Assembly (NCBI GenBank): GCA_902780915.1
Contig: CACZHK010000007.1
Span: forward strand, 1 to 48,203
DNA from: Pseudoselenomonas ruminantium
GTDB taxonomy: Bacteria > Bacillota > Negativicutes > Selenomonadales > Selenomonadaceae
Direction: 5' to 3'
DNA length: 48,203 nucleotides
Under the pieces are notes generated by a model. That model saw only the letters and a list, made by a program, of their open reading frames with translations. It ran no database searches and had not been told where the DNA came from. Below, in pieces: positions 41,599-48,203 of the stretch. Every line of letters starts with the position of its first letter. The stretch's first letter is position 1. Both the position numbers and the translations under genes were made by a program.

Positions 41599-43359
41599 TT
41601 ACTGGCGCTTGCCAGTATCGCCTTGCTTGGAAGGAGCAGCCCCGTCACTTTCAGGCTTCACCTGCTTCTTCTCGCTGCCCTTGACCTCAGACGTTTCCTT
41701 CTTGACGGAAGCTTCCTCGGCTATGACCAGCGTCACGATAGAACCGGACTCCACTTCGCTATCAGCAGCAGGGGACTGGCTGATGACCGTGCCGGGAGCC
41801 TGAGAGCTTTCCCGCTTCTCCACGACGACGGACAGGCCCTTACCCTTCAGCGTACCCTCTGCCGCAGAAAGAGTACCGCCCTTCACGTTGGGCACGATGA
41901 CCTTCTTCACCTTCTTGCCCTTGCTTATGGTGATATCGATGGTCTGGCCCTTGCTGATCCTGATGCCGGATCGGGGTTCCTGGCCGATGACCGTGCCTTC
42001 CTCCTCGTCAGAGAACTTCTCGTAGACACTGCCTAGCTTCAGTCCCATCTTCTTCAGTTTGATTTCCGCATCCGCCCGATCAAGGCCAAGAAGGTCTGGC
42101 ATATCCAGCTCCTCGCCCCCACGGCTCACATTGATGGTCACCATGCGCTCTTCCTTGACCTTGGTGCCCGCTTCTGGTGTCTGTGAAACCACTGTACCCG
42201 CAGGTACTGTGGCATCATAGACCTCTGCCACGTTCACTCTGAGCTTCTGATCCTCAAGTATTTGCCTGGCCAGGGCCATGGGCTTGCCAGTCACATCAGG
42301 CACTGTGATCTCAGAGGTGCTCCAGAATTTGCCAAAGCTCATAAAAGCCCCGGCAAAGAAACCCACCATCAATACCATCACCAGACCGGCGATGAATTTC
42401 TTGGACTTGAAGATGGAGCTATCTTCCTCAGGCTCTTCTTCGTATTCTTCCTCTTGGCGCACCCTTTCCATATTAGCCTGGCTTACACGGGGCATGACCT
42501 GAGTGGCATAAGGGTCGGGAGCGTTCATGGCACTGCCTGCAGAAATCATGTGCTCTGCCTGCCGCAATTCTTCCACCAGCTCGGCGCTGCTGGGGCGGGC
42601 CTCAGGTGCCTTGCTCATGGTGCGGCTCACAATGGCTTCCACCACGGGTGGAATACTGGGCTCAAGCTCTCTTACAGGTCGCGGCGTGTCCTGCAGGTGC
42701 TGCACTGCAATGCTCACAGGAGTTTCTCCGGTGAAGGGCAGCACGCCTGTCAGCATCTCATAGAGCACCACTCCCAAGGCGTAAACATCAGACTTGGGTG
42801 TAATCATGGTACCTTTGGCCTGCTCGGGAGAAAAGTAATGCACAGAACCCACGATATTGCCCGTATAGGTCATGGTAGACTCAGTGACGGCCCGGGCAAT
42901 GCCAAAATCCGCCACCTTGGCGCTGCCATCCGGCATCATCAAGATATTGTGAGGCTTAATGTCGCAGTGTACCAGATTGTTATCATGGGCGTGAGCCAGA
43001 GCTCTGGCAATATCCTCTGCCACCCGCAGGGCCTGGGCCACAGGCAGGTGCCCCTGCTGCTTGATAAGGTCTTTCAAGGTACTGCCAGGCACATATTCCA
43101 TGACGATATAATGGTCATTACCCTCCACACCTACATCAAAAATATTGACGATATTGGCGTGAGACAGACGGGCTGCCGCCTGAGCCTCCCGATGGAATTT
43201 GTCGATGAACTCTCTGTCGCTCTTGAACTGCTCATGGAGTATCTTCACCGCCACGGGACGGTCCAGCAGCTTGTCCCGGGCCCGGTAGACATCTGCCATA
43301 CCGCCCCCTCCTATGAGCTCCAGGAGCTCATAGCGCTGATGTAATATCCGCTGTGCCAT
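41599..43359 (-). CDS. pknB: PASTA-domain serine/threonine kinase (PknB/PrkC type)
   Basis: 586 residues. Cytoplasmic kinase domain (about 10-270): glycine loop IGGGGMADVY, Lys39 in VAVKIL, catalytic loop HCDIKPHN with D133, DFG at 151-153, and a Thr-rich activation loop. A juxtamembrane linker is very acidic (about 302-313), followed by one membrane helix (about 322-342) and three extracytoplasmic PASTA repeats starting near 351, 416 and 481, each beginning with (V/M)P(D/N). The C-terminal 40 residues are a Lys/Glu/Ser-rich tail. The usual HRD is HCD, so it is a non-RD kinase. PASTA repeats sense peptidoglycan fragments or lipid II and the kinase regulates cell-wall growth. Its cognate phosphatase and FHA partners are encoded upstream. 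Confidence 0.95.
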   Translation of the reverse strand: MAQRILHQRYELLELIGGGGMADVYRARDKLLDRPVAVKILHEQFKSDREFIDKFHREAQAAARLSHANIVNIFDVGVEGNDHYIVMEYVPGSTLKDLIKQQGHLPVAQALRVAEDIARALAHAHDNNLVHCDIKPHNILMMPDGSAKVADFGIARAVTESTMTYTGNIVGSVHYFSPEQAKGTMITPKSDVYALGVVLYEMLTGVLPFTGETPVSIAVQHLQDTPRPVRELEPSIPPVVEAIVSRTMSKAPEARPSSAELVEELRQAEHMISAGSAMNAPDPYATQVMPRVSQANMERVRQEEEYEEEPEEDSSIFKSKKFIAGLVMVLMVGFFAGAFMSFGKFWSTSEITVPDVTGKPMALARQILEDQKLRVNVAEVYDATVPAGTVVSQTPEAGTKVKEERMVTINVSRGGEELDMPDLLGLDRADAEIKLKKMGLKLGSVYEKFSDEEEGTVIGQEPRSGIRISKGQTIDITISKGKKVKKVIVPNVKGGTLSAAEGTLKGKGLSVVVEKRESSQAPGTVISQSPAADSEVESGSIVTLVIAEEASVKKETSEVKGSEKKQVKPESDGAAPSKQGDTGKRQ

Positions 43360-43408
43360 ATACTTTCCTCCTAATCCAGCCCCCGAAAAGACCTGTTCTT
43401 CAATCTAT

Positions 43409-44806
43409 CTATCTCGCCATGCTTTCTATGATTTGACGGGCAATGGGCGCCGCTGCCCGGCCGCCGCTGCCGCCGTTCTCCACAATGATGGCAAAGGCAA
43501 TCGTTCTGTCTGGCAGCTGGGCGGAACCGATAAACCAGGCGTGATCTGCCCCGCTAGCATTTTCTGCCGTGCCGGTCTTGCCAGTCACACGAATGCCCTT
43601 TACGGCAGCCACCGTGCCGGTGCCATGCTGCACCACCTGTTCCATATAGCCATCAATGACAGTTGCCAGTCTTGTATCTAGGCAGTTGCGCCATTTCTCC
43701 GGCCTGTTATTCTCCAAAGTGATGCCCTTGGGACTGATGACCTTCTGCACTAAATAAGGCCTCATAGCTGTGCCACCGTTGGCCAGGGCGGAGGCCATCA
43801 GAGCCATGTGCAGGGGCGTGACCAGAAGGCTGGCCTGCCCTATGGCTGTCTGAGCCAGATCGCCTTGTCCCAACGTGTCAAACTTCGGCAGATGAGATGA
43901 TGCCATGAGGATTTCTCCCCCTATTTCCTGGGAAAAACCGAAATCCTCGAAGTATTTCCCCAGCCTTTTGCTCCCCAACCGCAGCCCCAGGCTGCCAAAG
44001 GTCACGTTGCAGGACTCGGCCAGAGCCTCTTCCAGATGCACCTGCCCATGCACCTCGTCCTGATACTCCCCGATGGAGGAGCCATCCTCCAGCTCCAGCC
44101 TGCCGGTACACTTGAAGAGCTCTTTCTCGTCCGTTACCCCCTCTCCCAGAGCTGCTGCTGCAGTCAAGGGCTTGATAGTGGAGCCGGGAGGATAGAGTCC
44201 CTGCACCGCTCGGTTCAGCAGGGGACTTTCCTCTGCCTCCTTGAGGCTCTGCCAGTCTGCCTCCACAACATTGGGGTCATAGGCAGGGGTGCTGACCATG
44301 GCGAGGATGGCCCCTGTTTTGGCATCCAGCACCACCGCCGCCCCTCGGCTGCCAGAAAGCGCCTCGTAAGCCGCCTCCTGAGCCCGTGAGTCAATGGTGG
44401 TCACCAGGTCATTGCCCTTGTCAGCCTGCAGCAACTGGGATATTGGTCCCAGGCGGGAAAAATCCTTGGACATGCCCATGAGCTCCAGATTGCGATGGGC
44501 TTCCAGACCTGCCCCACCAATATTTTCCCCTTTGTAGCCCGTGACTGAAGCGGCTGCCTCACCCCAAGGATAGGTTCGCACGCCATCTGTCGCAGTCTCA
44601 GCCAATACCTGTCCATCGGCAGTTACAATCTTGCCCCGCACAATCTCCCGCTGCAAGGCGGCAGTGCGCTGATTCAGAGGATTTTCCGATACCTCCTCTG
44701 CCTTGAAGACAGAGATATAAATGACATTCAGCGCCAATATGCCACAGAGCAGGAGCAACAGGGCCATGGCCCGCAACATATTGCGCTTTAGCTTCCAGTC
44801 AGCCAC
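43409..44806 (-). CDS. pbpA: Penicillin-binding protein, transpeptidase (PbpA/FtsI-like)
   Basis: 465-residue monofunctional class B-type transpeptidase, membrane-anchored by one helix (about 10-31). Catalytic motifs: S209-x-x-K212 in PPGSTIKP, S265-C-N267 in ESCNVTF, K410-T-G in TGKTGTAEN. The short N-terminal module (about 45-130) is smaller than in large FtsI proteins and resembles actinobacterial PbpA. The start GTG overlaps the end of the rodA-like gene by 8 bases, after AAGGGGGA, so the SEDS polymerase and this transpeptidase are coupled. Confidence 0.94.
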   Translation of the reverse strand: MADWKLKRNMLRAMALLLLLCGILALNVIYISVFKAEEVSENPLNQRTAALQREIVRGKIVTADGQVLAETATDGVRTYPWGEAAASVTGYKGENIGGAGLEAHRNLELMGMSKDFSRLGPISQLLQADKGNDLVTTIDSRAQEAAYEALSGSRGAAVVLDAKTGAILAMVSTPAYDPNVVEADWQSLKEAEESPLLNRAVQGLYPPGSTIKPLTAAAALGEGVTDEKELFKCTGRLELEDGSSIGEYQDEVHGQVHLEEALAESCNVTFGSLGLRLGSKRLGKYFEDFGFSQEIGGEILMASSHLPKFDTLGQGDLAQTAIGQASLLVTPLHMALMASALANGGTAMRPYLVQKVISPKGITLENNRPEKWRNCLDTRLATVIDGYMEQVVQHGTGTVAAVKGIRVTGKTGTAENASGADHAWFIGSAQLPDRTIAFAIIVENGGSGGRAAAPIARQIIESMAR

Positions 44807-46115
44807 GGCTCGTCCCCCTTTCCTGCGTGCCCTGGGAAAGAGCCAACAGCAAGCCCAGCTCCATAAAGCCTGACACCAGGGAACTACCCCCGTAGCTTAC
44901 GAAGGGCAGGGTAATGCCAGTCAGGGGCATGAACTTGGTGACCCCGGCGATGATGACAAAGGCCTGCAACAAGAGCAACATGCTGCACCCTGCTGCCAGC
45001 ATCAGTTCCCTATCTTCCTCGCACTGCAGGGCAATGCTGATGCCACGTAAGGCCAGCAGCACATAGCATAAAAGCACGGATAAAGAGCCAATGAGTCCCC
45101 ATTCCTCTCCAATAGCCGCATAGATGAAGTCCGTATGTACCTCGGGAATAAAGTCCGGGCGCCCGAAGCCGAACCCCGTGCCCCAGACACCCCCGGTGCC
45201 AAAGGAAAAGAGGGATTGCACCACCTGATAGGCCATGCCGTTGGGATCTTGCCAGGGATTGAGCCAGATATCGAAGCGCACCCGTACATGGCCGAAGGCC
45301 AGATAACTCACACCAGCCGCCAAGCTGATGAACAGCAGCGCCAGAAAGACATAGGTCTTGCTGCCAGTGGCCATATAGGTCATGAGCACCGCCATGCCGA
45401 AGAACAGCAAAGCTGAACCCAGATCCCTTTCCACCACGAACATCAGTACCGCCGCTCCCCAGATGCACACCAACGGCGCGATGAATCGCATAGGAGGCAA
45501 GCACAGAGGCCCTAGCCTCATGCTGGGCAGGGAGAGCACATGGCGGTGATCCGAAAGATAAGCCGCCAAAAAGAACAGAATCAAGATTTTCCCAAACTCC
45601 GAAGGCTGCAGGGAAAAAGGGCCAAAAACCAACCAGTTGCGGCTACCTCCAATCTCCGTGCCAAAGAGCATGGGCAGGCCCAGCACCACCACGCAGGTGA
45701 GTCCCAGCAAATAAGGATAGGAAAGCATTTCCCGAATCTGCTTCCAAAAGCGCAACAGAATCAGAAGCACAGCTTGAGCTACACAGAGCCACCTGAGCTG
45801 TGGCACCATTAGCTCAGGCTTCAGCCGGGCTATTTCCACCAGCCCCACGCTGCACAACATCAGCACCAGCGGCAGCAGGATAAAATCGTATTTTTTTCTC
45901 CAGAGGAGGAACTGCAAGATAAGGGCTTCAGCCAAGCAGACCAGCAGGTAGGGCAGAACCGCCGGTTCCAGCACCTTGCCCGCCGCCCCAATGGCATAGC
46001 CCTTGAGGCAGAGCACACCCAATCCTGCCAGCAAAATGCCCAGAGGCATGAGCAGGAAACTGCCTGCCCTGGCAAAGCCTATGGAGCGCTCCCCTTGGAC
46101 AGCACTTCTTTCCAT
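44799..46115 (-). CDS. SEDS-family peptidoglycan glycosyltransferase (FtsW/RodA type)
   Basis: 438-residue polytopic membrane protein of the FtsW/RodA/SpoVE family that polymerises lipid II. Family sites: GSRNWLVFGPFSLQPSEFGK, ERDLGSALLFFG with the conserved Glu/Asp region, GTGFGFGRPDFIPEVHTDFIYAAIGEEWGLIGS, and the C-terminal GITLPFVSYGGSSLV. About ten to twelve hydrophobic helices are visible. Coupled to the downstream PBP (8-base overlap) and to the upstream phosphatase (one-base TGATG overlap). Family placement as RodA rather than FtsW is inferred from its partner and operon. Confidence 0.93.
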   Translation of the reverse strand: MERSAVQGERSIGFARAGSFLLMPLGILLAGLGVLCLKGYAIGAAGKVLEPAVLPYLLVCLAEALILQFLLWRKKYDFILLPLVLMLCSVGLVEIARLKPELMVPQLRWLCVAQAVLLILLRFWKQIREMLSYPYLLGLTCVVVLGLPMLFGTEIGGSRNWLVFGPFSLQPSEFGKILILFFLAAYLSDHRHVLSLPSMRLGPLCLPPMRFIAPLVCIWGAAVLMFVVERDLGSALLFFGMAVLMTYMATGSKTYVFLALLFISLAAGVSYLAFGHVRVRFDIWLNPWQDPNGMAYQVVQSLFSFGTGGVWGTGFGFGRPDFIPEVHTDFIYAAIGEEWGLIGSLSVLLCYVLLALRGISIALQCEEDRELMLAAGCSMLLLLQAFVIIAGVTKFMPLTGITLPFVSYGGSSLVSGFMELGLLLALSQGTQERGTSRG

Positions 46116-46837
46116 CAGATGTACACCACCGCCACCACCGTCACATTGTCAGTGCCGCCGGCGCTCAAAGCCATCTGCACTAGTTCCCTGGCAAGGTTTT
46201 CACACCGTTCAGGCACATGCCGTACAGCTTCCAGGACTTCGGCGATGGCAGCATCCTCCACCATATTCATTAGGCCGTCTGTGGCTAGCAGCAAGAAATC
46301 TCCCGACTGCAGTGGGAAAGAGCCAGTGTCCACCTCTAATCCTCTTTCCACACCAACAGCCCGCAAAAGCATATTCCTCTGCGGGTGCTTTCTGGCCTCC
46401 TCCTCCGTGAGGCTGCCCTGGCTCACCAAGCTTTCCACATAAGAGTGGTCACAGGTAACCTGCTGCAAATCCCCCCCGCGATAAAGGTAGAGGCGGCTAT
46501 CCCCCACATGTGCCCATAAGGCACGACCATCAAGGATCTTCAGCACCGTAGCCGTAGTGCCCATGCCCTTTTTTTGAGGATTTGCCTCTGCCTCCTGCAG
46601 GATGCGCTCATTGGCGTGGAGCACAGCCCGACGAAGTTCCTTCTCCCCGATCATGTCTGAAGAAGACAACTCCTCCCGAAGCAATTCGACCAGAAGGGAG
46701 CTGGCCACCTCGCCTGCAGCTTGGCCCCCCATGCCGTCAGCTACAGCATAGATCTGCTTTTCAGGCATAGATAGGCAGCTGTCCTCATTGTGGGTACGGA
46801 CGCAGCCAATGTCGCTGGCCCAATAAGACTTTATCAT
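46115..46837 (-). CDS. PP2C-family Ser/Thr phosphatase (PstP/Stp type)
   Basis: 240-residue metal-dependent phosphatase expected to reverse PknB phosphorylation. Motifs: SDIGCVRTHNEDS (N-terminal metal site), VADGMGGQAAGEVAS, WAHVGDSRLYLY, LLATDGLMN and GGTDNVTVVAV. It has no membrane helix, unlike the actinobacterial PstP. I chose ATG at 46837 after GAGAGGTG; a TTG five codons earlier lies inside that site. Confidence 0.94.
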   Translation of the reverse strand: MIKSYWASDIGCVRTHNEDSCLSMPEKQIYAVADGMGGQAAGEVASSLLVELLREELSSSDMIGEKELRRAVLHANERILQEAEANPQKKGMGTTATVLKILDGRALWAHVGDSRLYLYRGGDLQQVTCDHSYVESLVSQGSLTEEEARKHPQRNMLLRAVGVERGLEVDTGSFPLQSGDFLLLATDGLMNMVEDAAIAEVLEAVRHVPERCENLARELVQMALSAGGTDNVTVVAVVYI

Positions 46838-46841
46838 GGGT

Positions 46842-47300
46842 TCACCTCTCAAATCTCATGGTTACCAAACCTATCCTGATGGTATCTCCCGGCTTGATAT
46901 ACGCCTTGCCCGTCAGAAGCTGGTCATTCACATAAGTATGGTTGCGGCTGCCCAGGTCTTCAATGACATACTGGCTGCCCCGCCGAAAGAGCACTGCATG
47001 ATGATGGGACACGAAGCTCTCGGGAATGACCACATCATTGTCCTCACCCCTGCCCACCGTAATCTGCTCACTGAAGGCAAAGCGCCGCTTAACCAGGCCT
47101 TCTTCCCCCTTGTCCCTGCCTAGCACCTCCAGCACTGCTTCGTCACTTTGGAGTTCCGGCGGCTTCTGCTCCTGCAATTTTTCCTTCATATCCAGGAAAA
47201 TCCACCTGGAAATTTTTCCCACAAACATCAGCAGCCAAAAAAGCATACCGTACTCCAGAAGCACCCGCAGAACTTTCAGGAGCATCGCTGTATCTGGCAA
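46842..47300 (-). CDS. Membrane-anchored FHA-domain protein (FhaB-like)
   Basis: 152 residues: one N-terminal membrane helix (about 14-34), a charged linker, and a C-terminal FHA domain (about 75-150) with the phosphothreonine-binding pattern GRGEDNDVVI, SFVSHHHA and GSRNHTYVN. It likely reads phosphorylated partners of the kinase. I chose TTG at 47300, seven bases after GAGGTG; the ATG at 47285 has no ribosome binding site. It starts one base after the upstream FHA gene ends. Confidence 0.88.
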   Translation of the reverse strand: MPDTAMLLKVLRVLLEYGMLFWLLMFVGKISRWIFLDMKEKLQEQKPPELQSDEAVLEVLGRDKGEEGLVKRRFAFSEQITVGRGEDNDVVIPESFVSHHHAVLFRRGSQYVIEDLGSRNHTYVNDQLLTGKAYIKPGDTIRIGLVTMRFER

Positions 47301-47301
47301 A

Positions 47302-48027
47302 TCATATCACCTCGTATTTCAGCAGGGTCGAGCCAATCCTCACCCTGTCGCCATGGCAGAGCTGGACTTTTTCAATGGCCTCGTCATTGACAAAGGTACC
47401 ATTGGTGCTCCTGGCATCATAAAGCACATGGCGATGGCGCTCGTAGGCTACCCAGGCATGAAGCCGGGAGGCATTGCCGTCCGTCAGAATAAACTCATTC
47501 GTATCCCTGCGGCCAATATAGATTTTCTCCTCACCGAACTCCAGACAAACATCTACATCTGGTCCCTCGATTACAGACAGGGTGGCCAGCTTATGCTGCT
47601 TGGCAGGCGCAGTAGTCTGTTCCAGCAGGAAAGTCTCCTTCTTAATCACAATTGTGCTCTCCTGCACCTCTTGACAGCTCTCTTGCTCCAGCTTCAGATC
47701 AAAGACACCTTTCTGAACCTCATTTGAGGAGCATAGCCTCAAGGCAAGTTCCCCTTCCATAAAGGCATCTACCCTGATGATTTCCCTCTCAATCTCAGCA
47801 TAAAGCTCCGACTGGACTCGCTGGGCGCACAGGCGGCTGTAATCATCAGGACTTAGGGAGAAGATGATCACATTGGGCACTTCTCCCTTGTTTTCCGAGG
47901 CAAGCTGCCTGATTTCCTTCTTCACACCGTCAGCCAGTTCCACCGGCTCAAGGTCACTGGCAAAGCGCCTGTTGAAGAAGCCTTCTATATGGCTTCCCAA
48001 AAAAGACTCAATCTTCTCAAGCCCCAT
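47302..48027 (-). CDS. DUF3662-FHA protein (FhaA-like)
   Basis: 241 residues. The N-terminal half (about 1-120, MGLEKIESFLGSHIEGFFNR) matches the DUF3662 (FhaA N-terminal) pattern, including FSLSPDDY. The C-terminal half is an FHA domain with IGRRDTNEFIL, ASRLHAWV and DARSTNGTFVN. First gene in transcription order of the fhaA-fhaB-phosphatase-rodA-pbpA-pknB block; in actinobacteria the same order occurs. The ATG follows AAGGAAAGGTGG. Confidence 0.9.
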   Translation of the reverse strand: MGLEKIESFLGSHIEGFFNRRFASDLEPVELADGVKKEIRQLASENKGEVPNVIIFSLSPDDYSRLCAQRVQSELYAEIEREIIRVDAFMEGELALRLCSSNEVQKGVFDLKLEQESCQEVQESTIVIKKETFLLEQTTAPAKQHKLATLSVIEGPDVDVCLEFGEEKIYIGRRDTNEFILTDGNASRLHAWVAYERHRHVLYDARSTNGTFVNDEAIEKVQLCHGDRVRIGSTLLKYEVI

Positions 48028-48203
48028 CTGACAGCCACCTTTCCTTACATGATTCTTTTAATTATAACTCAATTGTTCAAATTACGCCACAGGTGAATAT
48101 ATCTAGTATGTGTCAAGTTTTTCTCGATAAGGCACAATTTGGCCATTTCCTAATATATTGCTCACAGCCTGTTTTTAACTTACAAGCATCTTTTTCAGAT
48201 GCC
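48028..48203. promoter_or_regulatory. Probable promoter region of the fhaA operon
   Basis: This 176-base stretch upstream of fhaA has no ORF of note. On the minus strand it contains TTGACA (48116-48111) and TATAAT (48066-48061), which are 44 bp apart and so not a pair. Either could belong to a separate promoter with a weak partner element. A small hairpin GCATCT/AGATGC lies at the window edge. Confidence 0.4.

Noticed and set aside
42262..43344. 360-residue open frame on the plus strand opposite pknB
   Set aside because: Antisense shadow of the PASTA kinase gene; no ribosome binding site and no recognisable domain, His/Gln-rich composition.
48061..48116. TTGACA and TATAAT as one promoter for fhaA
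   Set aside because: They are 44 bp apart, far beyond a usable spacing; recorded only as separate candidate elements.
48186..48202. Hairpin GCATCT/AGATGC at the window edge as a terminator
   Set aside because: Only a 6-bp stem with no clear T tract on the minus strand, and the neighbouring gene is outside the window.

Overview
The window looks like chromosome of an anaerobic member of the Negativicutes (diderm Firmicutes), most likely a Selenomonas/Mitsuokella/Anaerovibrio-type organism. The evidence is indirect: a Firmicute-type rimP-nusA-ylxR-ylxQ-infB-rbfA-nrnA-truB-ribF order, a B. subtilis-type Fe-S PurF, a rubredoxin, an oxygen-independent cobalamin pathway, a stand-alone IMP cyclohydrolase, and strong AGGAGG-type ribosome binding sites with frequent TTG/GTG starts. 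No rRNA, tRNA or CRISPR array was seen. No gene-free stretch exceeds 300 bases.

Layout. (1) 1-1.5 kb, plus strand: 3' end of uvrC, a PHP-domain phosphoesterase and a 53-residue rubredoxin ending in an intrinsic terminator. (2) 1.5-8.2 kb, plus strand: purine operon purC-purE-purF-purM-purN-purH-purD with a clear sigma-A promoter and a strong terminator; purH holds only the IMP cyclohydrolase domain. (3) 8.2-12.5 kb, minus strand: an orphan tyrosine recombinase with a perfect 14-6-14 inverted repeat upstream of it, then (in transcription order) an unrecognised protein with a duplicated domain, an NdpA-like nucleoid-associated protein and a YnbB-type PLP enzyme. (4) 12.6-20.9 kb, minus strand: the rimP-to-ribF translation/ribosome-maturation operon, with a consensus promoter and a leader hairpin. 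(5) 20.9-37.4 kb, minus strand: anaerobic cobalamin genes cbiD-E-T-F-G-H-J-C-A-cobU, then a 4.7 kb interruption (HExxH protein, wrecked uvrD/pcrA-type helicase gene, cysteine desulfidase, coiled-coil protein), then cbiP-cbiB-cobS. (6) 37.4-48.0 kb, minus strand: fhaA-fhaB-pstP-rodA-pbpA-pknB (cell-wall growth and Ser/Thr phosphorylation), followed by rsgA-rpe-queC-folE2 and a UPF0104 membrane protein that runs directly into cbiD.

How the genes work together. The purine block covers steps 1 (PurF), 2 (PurD), 3 (PurN), 5 (PurM), 6b (PurE), 7 (PurC) and the last step (PurH cyclohydrolase); the FGAM synthase genes, purK, purB and AICAR formyltransferase must lie elsewhere. The B12 block runs from the cobalt-factor III stage to cobalamin, but cbiL, cobaltochelatase, the corrinoid adenosyltransferase and the lower-ligand genes are not in the window. 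QueC and FolE2 contribute to preQ0/queuosine (and FolE2 to folate). The pknB block pairs a PASTA kinase with its PP2C phosphatase, two FHA readers and a SEDS/PBP synthase pair.

The least ordinary items are the orphan recombinase with its 34-bp symmetrical site, the NdpA/duplicated-domain/YnbB cluster, the internally deleted helicase gene, and two uncharacterised proteins inside the B12 locus. I found no convincing complete new defence or mobile system.
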